Of a stretch of 64,000 nucleotides of DNA, positions 19,904-31,620 are shown piece by piece. Made by a program: the position numbers and the translations under genes. Position 1 is the stretch's first letter. Every line of letters starts with the position of its first letter. The notes beneath the pieces are model-generated. The model was not told the origin of the DNA. It did not search any database and saw nothing but the letters and a program-made list of their open reading frames with translations. The stretch comes from Trifolium pratense (Eukaryota; Streptophyta; Magnoliopsida; Fabales; Fabaceae), in NCBI RefSeq assembly GCF_020283565.1, contig NC_060062.1, forward strand, positions 55,760,439 through 55,824,438. Direction: 5' to 3'.

Positions 19904-22900
19904 TTATAGTTCAATATCTGGAACACCTACTAAGAATGAACTTGGATCGTTTGATCCCAAAAGTGGAATATACTCTGACCCCCTCACATGAACACTAAAG
20001 CAAGCTACATAGACAACAAGTATTATCAAGATTTTGTGCAAAAATTATTGAGGTATCAATTTTAGAAAGAAAAAAAGTTAGTCTTGAAAACAGAAATTTG
20101 AAAGTCAATACATTACCATTCTCTATTTTCATGACACTTTGGAGCATGACATCCATCTTTGTTTTCATATCAGAACTGTCATCCATATGTGGCACGACGA
20201 GTGTAAGCTCCCTATATATATCACGCGCAAAGCTGCATATTTTCTCAGCAAATTCAAGTTCACCGTCTGATATCCTACCAATAGCCAAACGCATCAGCTC
20301 TCCGGTTAAATCTGCAAGCTGTATATGAATATTGAGAACCTTGAATTGCAGAGATCATCACAACAAATCAAGCACTAAAGAATCCATTTAAGCGGCACTT
20401 CTTAAAATGTTAGTATATCTTGTGTAGCACCGACAATTAAGTTTGAAGATGTGTCCAATGTCCAACATGTGTCAGTGGCAGACACTGACACGGCACCGAC
20501 CCATGTGGTTACATTCAATTATTAATTTATTATATTTTCTCAAATTATTACTTGTGTCCATGTCAGTATTGTTTCCAGTGTCCATGTCAGTGCTTCATTA
20601 TATCTATTAATCACCAACATGAATAGATCACTTAGATAACAATAAAAGTGGGAAAGAAATTCACCCCTAATAGATAGTCAAGGATGTTTATCTGCAGAGG
20701 CTGAAGAGAAGGATCACTAAGTGGTAACAATGTGTTATTTATCTCATCGAGCTTCAAAAGAGTTCCACTTTTACAGAAACTGCAGAATGTAGCTGCTTCG
20801 ACATACTCCTGTATCTGCAAACACCCAAGAAAGTATCAGAAACAGATAAAAGTATTTGTTCTCAAACCATGAAGCGAGGAAGTAACTGGAAGTACCCCAG
20901 GTGAGTAGGCTCGTCTTAGCTTCCAAAAATCAGTTCCCTGCAATTCTTTGACTAGCCGAGACACGTACTGATTTGTCACAGCTGCTAAATCCTTTTCTGC
21001 TTTCTCAAGTACTTCCACTTTATTGTATTTACTCATCCTTGTTAAACAAAATCAGAATATCGTATGCCGGTAAGACCAAGAAGATAAAGAATAAAGACCA
21101 CATGTAACAATAAGATAGAAAGGTCTTCTTACTCATTTTATTTTCATATTTAAAAGGGGGACGGAGAGGATGAAGTATAAATCATGAACGTGGGAGAAAG
21201 AATAGATATCAAAGAACAAATAAAGCATGGGAGACAAACTAATTAAAGCAAAGACCATTAAAAGTATAATTTATAAGTGATTCAGCTGATCCAAGATAGC
21301 ACATGAAGCACAGAAGCAGTTATAAATCCAACACAAACACGAGCATGAAGAGAGAGATGTAAAAGCGATAGGTAACCTGTGCACTTGAAATATGACCTTT
21401 TTGCTATTCATTGTTATATCACGACTTGCTTTGACCACTCTTTCTCGTTTATCATTCTACAAATACAGGTTTACAAAAGTCTCAAAATAACAGCTAATAA
21501 CATTGAATGGTATGCAGCAATATTGTAAAGTGAATGACTATACAGAATATTCATAGCTAACACAGAATCCATATACTTCAAAACATTCAAATTATTATAA
21601 AATCAGTTTATAAATATTATGGTGAATCAAGTTTTTTATGTGAAGAGGCAGTATTCAGTGTGTTCCAAATTATTCTGTTTTAAAAACTTTTTTTTAGGGC
21701 GTAAACCATGTATGCTCTGCACGCAACTGCAAAGACTAATCCCTCGAACCTTGTGGGACCCAAATGGGCGGCAAACTCTCCGTAAGAGTTTTAACTTTGC
21801 TGCATGCCCACTACTCTCATAAAGTATACCAATACATAACAGAAAATTTGAGGGGAGAGGGAGATTCACTCAGATAAAACCTTCCACAGTTCCACTTAAT
21901 TATACTAGTCCTTTAGTAACACACAAACAGAGAAAAGCTGAGAGAAGGAACAAACATATTATACAACCAAAAGGTTTAAGATCTCAATATTCCTATTCCA
22001 AATACACTAATCAGCAGTTAACAACTTTCAATTTCTTCAAGTTACACTAATCAACAACCCAAAGGCATGTCAAAATGGACATCATGCCTCCGAGTTACAC
22101 CTCCAGAGTCAAGAGGACCTAGATCTTTCTCTAATGGGTTCCAGATCCTTCCTCTGTTAGGATTTCAGTCGATTCTAACAAACTACCAGGGGAATATCTC
22201 ATCGCGCCATGCATGTGACACAAACATCAGCATATCTGGACATTACAAAGGAAAAGGTCTGTCTAATCATCTATGTATAACTTTTACCCTGCTAAAGTAG
22301 CTTCTAACTTAAGCGTCAGAGTATTTCTTGCAAGTACCCCTATGCTCGCCAGACATAAGAGTACTTATCGGGGAAACCCCAAGTTCCATATTGAAAAGAG
22401 ATAAGACCAGAAAAGAGTTTTCTAAAACAGACGCCCCTCACGTTGGAAGCCGGTTTTGTAAGATGAGGGATGCCCTTATAATTTTTTTTAGGTCTTTTCT
22501 CTTTTCAATAGTACTCCTCACCACTATCTCCATCGCCCCAAACAACAAGCATTTCAAGAAGGCCACCGACCTCAGATGTGAAACCCTCCCATATTCGATT
22601 TTTTAAAATATTTTATAATTATAATCTAATCTAATCTAATACTAAAAGAAAAGTGACCTTCCCTCTTCTTTCCCTCCAAACAGAATGAACTAGATGTATG
22701 TATTGACTTCAATATTATGGAACATTGAAATGGGTACAGTTGAAACAGGGAACTAAAAGCAATAAGGCCCTGTTGTAGCATAAGCTCTTATTATGATAAA
22801 CACTTATGCATAAGCTATTTTTACAATAAAAGATCAAATAAAATTAAATCATGTTAAGAAGTCCCACATCGGTTGAGAGATGGCCTGACTAAGTGTTTAT

Positions 22901-24395
22901 AAACTAGAGGCAATCCTCACCTTACAAGCCGGTTTTGTAAGGATGAGTTAGGCCTCGATATTCGTGACATGGTATCAGAGCCTATCGGGTCTATCGTTGG
23001 GCTTCCAACGTCGTTCACGCTTCAGGCCCATTGGGCCGGGCTGAAGCGTGAGGGGGTGTGTTAGCGGCCAACACTCGGTGGGATTTAGTCCCACATCGGA
23101 TAGATAGGACTCTTGAGAAGAGTTTATAAAGAGGATGCAATCCTCACTTTACAAGCTGGTTTTGTAAGGTTGAGTTAGGCCCAATACTCAATTTTAAGAT
23201 GGTATCAGAGCCTCTCCAAGATCCGTTGGGCCACCCGATATCGGGTCACCTACCATTTATATCCGCGTACCAAGCCCAATAGCGCTGGACGCGAGGGGGT
23301 GTGTTAAGAAGTCTCACATCGGTTGAGAGATGGCCTGACTAAGTGTTTATAAACTAGAGGCAATCATCACCTTACAAGCTGGTTTTGTAAGGATGAGTTA
23401 GGCCTCGATATTCGTGACATGGTATCAGAGCCTATCGGGTCTATCGTTGGGCTTCCAACGTCGTTCACGCTTCAGGCCCATTGGGCCAGGCTGAAGCGTG
23501 AGGGGGTGTGTTAGCGGCCAACACTCGGTGGGATTTAGTCCCACATCGGATAGATAGGACTCTTGAGAAGAGTTTATATAGAGGATGCAATCCTCACTTT
23601 ACAAGCTGGTTTTGTAAGGTTGAGTTAGGCCCAATACTCATTTCTAAGAAATCATTTCTATATAAGTTATAAGCTGTTTTGATAAGCTGATCTTATGAAA
23701 ATGGCTTACGAACATAACATGTTCTATGAAGCACGGACACTCCTCAAATGAGGTGTATCCCTGTGTCAAACATGTGTTGTTGTCTGTCACTAACACAACA
23801 CCGACACATTGAACAATGTCATTTTCTCACATTATTATCGGGGTGTCGGTGCGTCGGTGTCTAGCTTCATAAAACATGTCGTAAGCTAATTTCATAAGTT
23901 CTCCCAGATAGCCTTACAAGTAGTTATGTCAGGAGATATATTAAAATAAGTCGATCCAAACATACCCTAAATGTCAATAGATTCGTAGCTAATAACAAGA
24001 AACCTAAATGAGAATAACATTTTCACAAAACCTCACCACTCTCACACCCCAAATAAATAAATAAATAAAAGCTAATAAAAATCAAATCTTAAGACATTAA
24101 AACAATAACCCAAGAGCTAATTTCTTCATTCTTTTCCACAATGAACTCTGAAATCACATTCATGCAATGAATTTTAGAAAGCTATAAAAATTGAAAAATG
24201 AGAAACATTACAAGGTTATTGAGATATTCAGTATATTTGGTAAAAGGTTCTTTCATGGCGGAATCTGTGGCAGTAGTAGCAGTAGCAGTAGCAGTGGCCA
24301 TTGTTTTCGGCCTCTTTGTTGTGTTCTGGAAGTTGGTTCCTGTAACTGTTGAAAACCCAAAATCGGAAAATTAAAATGAAAGTATTGATGTAACC

Positions 24396-24430
<35 letters not shown>

Positions 24431-24466
24431 ACTTTGATGAAGACGTTGAGGTTTTTCGGATGCCAT
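19904..24466 (-). CDS. TRAX: Translin-associated factor X (TRAX), seven coding exons, 280 aa
   Basis: Minus-strand exons: 24466-24433, 24345-24212, 21456-21377, 21037-20896, 20814-20665, 20318-20117 and 20004-19904, all GT/AG and summing to 843 bp in one frame. The start MASEKPQRLHQ was chosen because it is spliced in frame to the downstream MATATATATATTATDSAMKE; the second exon could instead begin at 24339. The translin fold is clear: DKRERVVKASRDITMNSKKV, LQGTDFWKLRRAYSPG, QEYVEAATF, DYLLG-LADLTGELMRLAIG, KIENACFSVHVRGSEYIPLLG. The acidic residues of the TRAX nuclease site are present (Glu122 and Glu125 in QEYVEA; Asp172 and Glu176 in ADLTGE). In the family, TRAX joins translin in the C3PO endoribonuclease, which clears siRNA passenger strands and processes tRNA/small RNA. 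The N-terminal Ala-Thr repeat is a GCAGTA microsatellite. The 2.7-kb intron hosts nested MITE/TRIM elements. Confidence 0.93.
20424..20597. mobile_element. Small MITE in a TRAX intron
   Basis: Ends TGTAGCACCGACA and TGTCAGTGCTTCA are roughly inverted, and the interior repeats GTGTCAGTGGCAGACACTGACAC and GTGTCCATGTCAGT words. A similar element lies at 23726-23870 (GAAGCACGGACAC ... GTGTCTAGCTTC). Confidence 0.5.
22767..23970. mobile_element. MITE interrupted by TRIM block and a second MITE
   Basis: The left part GGCCCTGTTGTAGCATAAGC...TAAGCTATTTTTACAATAAA resembles 9991-10080. The right part ...TTCATAAGTTCTCCCAGATAGC...CGATCCAAACATACCC resembles its other end. Between them sit the TRIM repeats (22852-23640) and a 145-bp MITE (23726-23870). 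This gives the insertion order: outer MITE oldest. Confidence 0.6.
22852..23640 (+). mobile_element. TRIM retrotransposon concatemer, alternating two LTR types
   Basis: LTR-like blocks: type A at 22852-22969 and 23302-23419 (TGTTAAGAAGTC...TTCGTGACA), type B at 23059-23190 and 23509-23640 (TGTTAGCGGCCAACAC...CAATACTCA). After each of the first three blocks comes TGGTATCAGAGC, the tRNA-Met primer-binding site used by plant TRIMs. Before each later block comes the purine tract GAGGGGGTG. Order: A - internal - B - internal2 - A - internal - B. There is no coding capacity. A clean 5-bp target duplication was not found at the outer ends. Confidence 0.8.
24388..24428. repeat. GA microsatellite in the first TRAX intron
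   Basis: About twenty GA dinucleotides (24400-24428 core) lie directly next to the first TRAX exon's donor site. On the TRAX strand it is a CT tract at the start of the 87-bp intron. Confidence 0.9.
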
Positions 24467-24730
24467 GAAAAGAGAGAGTCTGTGAAGTGAAGATGAAAAG
24501 GAACGCAACATTTGATATGTCCTTCAAAAGGTCACACACCTAAGTCCTAAAGGCCTAATTTTTTGTTTTATTTTTTTAAAAAAGGCTAAATATTCTTTCT
24601 TTCTTTTTTTTATGGAAAATTTCTTTTTATTCTCGATAAATATACAAACTTTAAATTTTAGTTTTCTAAAATTTCTTTGAAAACTTTTTCAAAAAACAAT
24701 TCTTTGGAAACTAAAATTTCATTGGAATTT

Positions 24731-24889
24731 TACCAATCGTGCGTCAGTTGGTTCAGTGGTAATTGACGTTAAACTTGATGAAAGGATCACGATTCGATCC
24801 CCGCACAATTCCGATCAGAAGCGGACTGGAACCACACAAAACTGACTTTCGAATCAGATTAAACGGTGAAAACCAAAATAAAAATATAT
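24731..24889 (+). mobile_element. tRNA-derived SINE (GTTGGTTCAGTGGT type)
   Basis: A-box-like CAGTTGGTTCAGTGGTAATT (24745-24764) and B-box CGATTCGATCCCCGC (24790-24804), then an AGACCGGAACCAC-like body and an A-rich tail. It is flanked by ATTGGAATTT at 24721-24730 and 24890-24899. A second, more decayed copy of the same type spans about 25047-25140. Confidence 0.85.
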
Positions 24890-25046
24890 ATTGGAATTTC
24901 AATCACTCAATATTCATAAAGTCATAAACTTATTTAAAAATGTTTATAAAGTTATGGCCGTGATTTACTAAAAAAAAGTAATTTATATAAATAATATAAA
25001 ATAAATGTTGTTAGCTCATTATTGGAAATGTTGGGTTTCATTGATC

Positions 25047-25140
25047 GTTAACTGCTTTAGTGATAATTAATGTTAAATTTGGTATGAAGGATTACAGTTT
25101 GATCTCCGCAATTGCGATTGGGAGACTAGAACCGCTTAAT
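25047..25140 (+). mobile_element. Decayed SINE of the same type
   Basis: GTTAACTGCTTTAGTGATAATTAATG, then TTTGATCTCCGCAATTGCGATTGGGAG, aligns by eye with the body of 24741-24830. There is no tail or target duplication. Confidence 0.55.
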
Positions 25141-25175
25141 GTAAGAATTGTGGTGGTTAAGTCCAACATCGATTA

Positions 25176-25748
25176 AAAAACTTTTCTTCTCCTTTTCTTC
25201 ATAGCCGCCACCCCCACTTTAACCTAGTTTTTTTTTTTTCTTGATCTACCAAGGAGGGGTGGTTTTAGGGTCAATTTTTGACCCAAAATCACCCCTCATA
25301 ATTGTTTTTCGTTTCTTTTTTATTTAAATAAGTGATCTTCACATTGATCAAGTTTTTCTTTTGTGTTTTCTTTTTTGTGATTTCGCCGTCTAAGTGCGGC
25401 GTTGTGTTGTTCGTCGTCTTGTGCGACGTTTTTGTTGTCCCGTATTGTTGCGGTGTTCATTTGATTTCTATTGAAAAGATCGGCTTCAGCCAATTACAGA
25501 TTCAACCAATGATTTGAGCTTCAACACTGCAGATCCGGAGGCATAGATACTTCAGTGACTTTAACTTTATCATATTATTTGTTGTAGGCATTTTGCCGTT
25601 GTAATTTGTATGCTATTAACTCGGATGTTGTGATTTTTGTTCGCAGATTCATCCTTTATGTTTTTAGCGATGTTGATTATGTGGTTGTATTTGATGTAAT
25701 CTATCAATTTGAATGAATGAAAATCATTTTGTTATTGTCAAAAAAAAA
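25176..25748 (+). mobile_element. Poly(A) retroposon copy 2
   Basis: This is the longer copy of the element at 14702-15346. It starts AAAAACTTTTCTTCTCC, has the GGGTCAATTTTTGACCC palindrome at about 25270, and ends in an A-tail. A perfect 17-bp target duplication, AAGTCCAACATCGATTA, lies at 25159-25175 and 25749-25765. It interrupts a TRIM-like solo LTR (GGTTAAGTCCAACATCG...TTTATAAGAAGAGTGACTC, about 25150-25830). Confidence 0.85.
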
Positions 25749-26342
25749 AAGTCCAACATCGATTATGTATGAAAAAAAATGTTGGATTTATAAGAAGAGT
25801 GACTCATTAACCATGTCTTATGATTTTGGGTGAAGAGATGTGAAGTATTCCTCTCTTGTAGTCCTGAAACATTTGACGCGATGTTTCCCCAAACTTCTCT
25901 AGACTCTCGAATAGAAAAGGCCGAAGTTCCAAGTCCAAATTCTCCACTTTTCCATGCTTTGAGTTTAATGACTAAATTATTTCAACAAAAATATACCTCA
26001 TCCACCCTTAATTATAAACAATTTTTCAATTTTTAGATTCATTAAATAACTGATATATCTCATCTTCATTTATTATGGACTAAATACATTAGTTATCCGA
26101 TAAAATTTATAAAAAAATGTTTGTATTAATAACCTTGATGAAAAAAATTAAGAAGCGTGATGAAAGACAATACTACTTGTTGTACATGGAGTGCAGCTTT
26201 GCTCCTTTTCAAAATCTTTCGTTCCTGTCCAATTAAGTACTCCCGCCACCCCCTTTTTCACCTAAACCACTGCCGCCTCAAAATCCGATCATCAAAAACC
26301 ACCTTTTCAACCAATCATCATCATCGTCGTCATCATCATCCA

Positions 26343-29300
26343 ATGGTGTCTCTTCTGGTTGCAACAACATCCGACCCAGCTTCAATCAACCCAGCCAATG
26401 CTCTTTTATCCATGCCAGGCTGGCAGCCTGGACCCCATTTCCAGGTTCAAACCAAAAACCCCCTTTTTTCATTCATTTTTCTCAATTTATTTATTAAATG
26501 TTTATTTTGTTGTTGAATTTAGGATGATATGAAGAGTTTTGTGAATGAAGGGTTGAGAGTGTTGCTTCATGGAAAGAGTATAGTGGTTGAAGATTATTTG
26601 GATACAAGATGGGAAGAGGTTACTGGAGAAGTTGTTGATGAAGTTATCTTCTTGAGTAAACATACTGCTGCTTCTAATAAACATGCTCTCACTGTTCACC
26701 CTATTGGTAATTTCTTCTCATTCAATATGTTTTAGTCCATGTTTGGTTCTGAAAATTGATTTTGTAAGTTGAATGTGAAATGATTTATCTTTGGATACAT
26801 TTATGTAAAAGTGAGTTGAACAATAAATTTGAGTGTAACGATTGCGTTTGGAGTTAAATGCTACTAGTCTTAGCCTATGTTTGGTATTACTGTGGATACA
26901 CGAGAATCAGGGTGATCAACCGTGATTGTGCAGAAGCTACACTCCGTATCTTTTGGAAAATTACGGTGGGGCCGCCGTGATTTTGGCAATCCTACCGTGA
27001 TACCAAACATACACTTAGTTTTAAGTTAGAATTAATTCTCAAGACAAAATCAATTTCAATTGGCATTAACCAAACATGTCAAATCAATTTTATGTGTCTA
27101 GAATAACTTTTCAATCTCCTCCCTACCGTAAACACAAACACACACTTAGTTTATGTACACACTTTTTTGTTTCTACAAATTATAAAACTGCATGTTTTTA
27201 GTCCCTAAAGACCGACTAAAAGCATACATATTTTAATTTTATTTTTGGGGACTAAAATGTGGGTAGAATGAATACAAAAATTTATAATTTTATAGGTGCT
27301 AAAAACATATTTATAGCCTGTTTGGTTTGGCGGTGGGTGGACAATTTCCACGTCCCAATGACATATTACCGTGATTATATAGAAGCTGGGAATTGCAGCT
27401 TCGGCCAAACGTGCGGCTATACCGTGAAAACAAACATATGCTTAATCATTTTAAAAATTTGCTGGGTCTGCTCTTTTGAATTGAAAAGAGTATGTTTGGT
27501 AATGATTTGTTGGGTGAAGAGTTTCTTTTCTTTGGTAACTTGGTATTCGGCCCAAGCTAGGACGACCAATCCCATCCCACCGTCCACTAGTGGAGGATTC
27601 GAACTTGAGACCTATGGAGGAGCACACTCCGAGGTCTCAAGTCTACACCATTAGTTACGTAATGATTTGTTGGGTGAGTTGTGTGTGCGAAGAGTTTTAA
27701 ATCGCAGTTAAATGAAGCGGGTGAGACCTTAGTTAGGGTACCAGAACTCTTGATGTCACAACCCAAATTATGGTCAAAGATAGTTTCTTAAAACCTTGTA
27801 TGTTTGAACTTTTCAGGAGTTCCGCATTTGCGGGAAGGTGATGTTCCACCTCAAGGTGGGAAACCTGGATGGGCAGCACTTCCAAATCCTAGGATTGGTC
27901 CTTGGATTCGACTTCTGAAAAAAATTGCCGAGGCTCATAATCTAGTCCCTGAATTCGAGGTGTATTTCTTTTCTTATATTTTAAATCTTAATTGCAATTT
28001 AAGCTGGTTTTCGTTTCTTTCTTTTTGATTGTTACTAGTGTGATGGTTGTCTTTCCTTCTTGCTTTTTCAATATTTCTTCAAAACATGGATGGATTCCCA
28101 TTGGAGGAAGATAGTGCCCTAATGTTATATTCTATATTGAATAAGTGTTTTGAATTTTGAAAAGCACTTGTTGCAAAAAATTTACGTGTTTCCTCAATTT
28201 AGATTACTCTGGAGGCCACTCATCATGGACCGTTGACAAATAAACCAACCATGTTTTTGGAGATTGGTGAGTGCTTTTCCTTCTTCCTAGATATATTTTA
28301 GATTGATAGGTCCTGTATTCTAAGCGTATTGCGTACTATATTGTCTTCAAATAGATATTATGAAAATGGCTTAAAGTCTCTATTATTTAGTTTTTCAGAT
28401 TAATTTAGTCTTTATTTTGTTGATCAAACTCCTTTTCAATTCACTCCTTTCTGCTTTCATCCATGTACATATTTATTGAGTTTTTCTTGTAGATATTATT
28501 TCCTCTTTCACATAGATAAGCCACATTATTTTGAGTTAATCTGTGGCTGCTAAGTTGTATTCTTCAGTTACAAAAGAAGCATTTAATAGTTAACTACAAG
28601 TTGAGCTCAGTATAACAACTGGATTTCTGTTCTGGTATAGGTAGCACTGAAGACTATTGGAAGAGACAAGATGCTGCACAAGTTATGGCTCAGGTCGAGT
28701 GAATTTTTATACTTTTGCATAACCTTTGCATCAATATGTAGTATTTCCCTGTATGGATACATTCTTTTACAAAAGCTAAATGCTTTGCATGGGAACCGGC
28801 TAGTAACATACTATAATTTATTTTGTTTACTGAAATGATATTTTTTGGAGTCTTACAGTTAGTTTGGGAAGGACTTGGACTTGGGGGAGGCACTGATGTG
28901 GGAAATTGGAGCAGGTAAAATGATTATGCTAAGAAAATTTAGCGATGTTAGTTAGCATATACTCGTTTGGTGTTTGGTATTTATATAGAGGCTTTCACAT
29001 CTTTCACATGTCTCGACGAATAGCATTCCACTCCATCTGTTTCAAATTTTAAGAGATACAATGTATTTACCATCTGGTCCCTTGATTTTAAAATTTGGCC
29101 TTGATGGACTATATTTTCCCTTCCACTCACTTTTATATCATTTTCATGTTGCGATTGCATAATTATGGACTAGTTGGAGAAAATAGGGCTGTTTGGATTG
29201 ACTTATTTGAGCTTATCTACCGACGAAAACACTTTTGAGATCGCTAATGAGAGCTTATGGAAACAGCCTATGACATGTACATAAGCTGTTTTCAGTTTAT

Positions 29301-30526
29301 TTCCATAAGTTCTCCATGATAGCTTATGAAAACAGTTTATTGTTTGTATAAAAACAGTTTGATTTTATGTTAGCTTTTGCTAAATAAATAGGTTATACAT
29401 AAGCACTTATATGTTAAACGCTTAATTAAGCTGTTTATTCAAACATGACAAATATCTAGGTTTGTTTCGTTTATGTATTAGAGTTTCTTTCGACATTTGG
29501 TGAAAGTTCCTAACCTGATTCTTTTTCTGACACTATCACAGGGAGAATAATAAGAAAAAAGTCCTTCTTGGGATAGGTGGTGGACATTACGTGCCTCGTC
29601 ATATGGATGTAGTATTGTAAGTAGTCAATTTCAATGGATTAATAATTGAATTTTCTGATTATGCAATTAGAGGTTAGAAATGTTTTCAAGTCTCAACCTC
29701 ATAACTTCTGAGTTATTTTGAAAACCCCTTTTACTTTACTCAACTATTCATTCTCAACAAGGTACATGAATGTGTTCGATTTCTAATATTTCAATTATTT
29801 GAGCTTACCCGCAATATCCATTTACTTGATGTGTGCTTGAATTCCATTATCAACCCTAATGATAGTATAATAATGAAAGGGTATAAATTGCATACTCATT
29901 TCATTATGCATCTCGATTCTTGGTGAATAATCTTCTACTACACTTCCAGAAAGTGATATTGCGCTAAATTTTAATGATCGTCAAATTGATTTTTAAACCT
30001 TGTTATCTATGAAAATATTTTCTTTGCTTTTGCAATCTAGGAAAGATGATGTTTGGGTTGGTCACCTACTTTCTGGATATTCCGTGCCAATGGAAGATCC
30101 AAAAGGAGAAACAAATGCGGAGATTGGAGGAACTTGGAAACAGTCTATAAAAGCCGCATATGAGGCCACTAAATCTGCTTTTCCTGGTGGTGAAATTATT
30201 GCACATCTTGACCAAAAGTAAGCATAATGTGCATTATCCATCGGAAATCAGTTGTTTGTATGAGTGCAATTGCAAAGCATTAATTAAATGCTATTTCATC
30301 GTTGATTTCTAAACAATTCATAAAAAATCATCTGCAAGGCATGAAACAAGTTTGATTTTTTTTTTGTCGGACGTACGATTTGAAACAGATAATGATGCTT
30401 TTAATTTTCGCTCGCGTTTATTCTAAAATTTATTGCAGGAGTTTCAAGAGCTGGCAGAAGAATGCCATCACAGGATTCCTCGCGGCGCAGAATATTAAAA
30501 TTGGAAAAGCAAATAACTTCTATTGA
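26343..30526 (+). CDS. GEK1: GEK1 / DTD2 D-aminoacyl-tRNA deacylase, copy A, nine exons, 313 aa
   Basis: Exons 26343-26444, 26523-26706, 27817-27959, 28203-28266, 28641-28693, 28859-28914, 29542-29616, 30041-30217 and 30439-30526 give 942 bp in frame. The product matches plant GEKO1 (At2g03800) end to end: MVSLLVATTSDPASINPANA, WEEVTGEVVDEVIFLSKHTA, QGGKPGWAALPNPRIGPW, LEATHHGPLTNKPTMFLEIG, LLGIGGGHYVPRHMD, VGHLLSGYSVPMEDP. This archaeal-type deacylase removes D-amino acids, and aldehyde-modified residues, from tRNA; Arabidopsis gek1 is ethanol-sensitive. An in-frame ATG at 26160 would add 61 residues rich in Ser/Arg/His (RSCPIKYSRHPLFHLNHCRL...), possibly an organelle-targeting peptide, but Arabidopsis GEK1 starts at the internal Met. 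Residue 88 is His (CAT); copy B and Arabidopsis have Pro. Intron 2 carries MITEs. Confidence 0.95.
26873..27014. mobile_element. Tourist-like MITE in GEK1-A intron 2
   Basis: Ends GCCTATGTTTGGTATTAC and GTGATACCAAACATACAC are inverted, with TTA on both sides (26870-26872 and 27015-27017). The counterpart in GEK1-B is 33951-34092, so the insertion predates the tandem duplication. Confidence 0.75.
27313..27432. mobile_element. Second MITE in GEK1-A intron 2
   Basis: AGCCTGTTTGGTTTGGCGGTG and CCGTGAAAACAAACATATGCT form imperfect inverted ends around GAAGCTGGGAATTGCAGCTTC. The homologue in copy B is at about 34391-34510. Confidence 0.5.
29186..29446. mobile_element. AAGCTGTTTTCATAAGCT-family MITE in GEK1-A intron 6
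   Basis: GGGCTGTTTGGATTGACTTATTTGAGC at the left and AAGCTGTTTATTCAAACA at the right, with interior CATAAGCTGTTTTCAG palindromes. Same family as 9991-10271. The copy-B homologue is 36290-36550. Confidence 0.65.
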
Positions 30527-31588
30527 GTATTGATAAGAGGATGTTATTGTGAACACAAAGAGTCATGATTGCAGACAAAGTCAGGCTGAACCTTCTTGTA
30601 GACCAGACTAGCAATAAAAGTGATTTTGATATGAAGTAACTTCAAGATTATTTTTTAGAGATTTTTAAGAAAAGAAGAAGTCAGTTTGTGTTGGTTTAAA
30701 ATTAGAAAAAGTGATTTTGTATTTCTCTCGATTAGAAATAATTTTCAGGCGCTGTAGAAGGTTAGCGTATAAGTTAAGTTCCTATGTATTTATTTGGAGA
30801 ATTGTGCTCTAGATTGATAAGAAATGTATGAAAGATTAACATTTAACATGAATTTATTTACCATGGAAATATTTGAGTCAAAGATATACAATAAAATATA
30901 GTTACTTCCTTGGCCATAAATCTGCTACTGAGTACTGAGTTCATTATATTACAATTAGTTTGAAAAGATGAACCATCCTATTTGTGGAGCAATCCAATCT
31001 TACTTGTTTCATTTTTATTTTTTATCCAGAAAGCTAGCCGAGAGTGTTTTCGGCTGTCGAGATGCAGTTGTTTATTGTTTAATTTGTTCTAGTTGCTTCT
31101 GGTTCAGGGGGAATTGTTTTTGTTTTTCTGTTATTGTGTGTATTTGTGAATTAGGTGAAGCTTGTTTACGATTCTTCAAGGCATTATTCAATATTTTGGG
31201 TCAAGGATAGCCAGTTCAATTCTCTCATTTTAAGACTTTGGTGGTTTGCAAGTGGCAGAGAGTATAGGAAGTTTCTTTTGGCGCCCCATGAGTTTCTCAA
31301 ACACCATCCTCTATGTGTTTTTCAAATCCTAATCTAAGCCTTATGCATAAGTTATTCACATATTGATTTAGATCTTTAGGTTTTTCCATATTAGTTGTTA
31401 TGGATGTATTTCAAATTATTTCATCTTAAGTTATGGATTCAAACTTAATGATTTCACTATCATGTTTTTATGTATGTCATCATAAACTTTGTTGTTGGTT
31501 TTAGGTCTACTGCAATTGTTTAAAATTAGTTATGCAAATCTCAAATTATAATGGTAACAAATCTAATATGTTTGTAGCGTTACGATAA
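30527..31588. other. GEK1-A 3' region and spacer
   Basis: Presumed GEK1 3' UTR, then AT-rich DNA. A 80-codon frame at 30968-31210 is fully preserved in copy B (38065-38307) but is Cys/Phe-rich with no domain. Preservation is expected from the recent duplication, so it is not evidence of coding. Confidence 0.4.
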
Positions 31589-31620
31589 GACTCGTGCGGA
31601 CGCACGGGTCTTTTACTAGT
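31589..31620 (+). mobile_element. Helitron-type 3' terminus (copy A)
   Basis: A GC-rich hairpin GACTCGTGCG-GA-CGCACGGGTC is followed by TTTTACTAG and T, the hairpin + CTAG/T layout of plant Helitron 3' ends. It is related to the hairpins at 50753 and 53339 (GACCCGTGCGGTGCACGGGTC). The 5' end (TC...) of this element could not be placed upstream. The identical terminus in copy B is at 38686-38717. Confidence 0.65.

Noticed and set aside
27540..27650. SINE-like GGATTCGAACTTGAGACC segment in GEK1 intron 2
   Set aside because: A B-box-like word is visible but no A-box, tail or target duplication could be defined; left uncalled.
26160..30526. GEK1 captured inside a Helitron as the cause of duplication
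   Set aside because: A 3' terminus exists at 31620 but no 5' end was found, introns are intact and the neighbourhood is syntenic, so the gene is in its native place. The duplication breakpoints (26111, 33260) do not coincide with Helitron ends.
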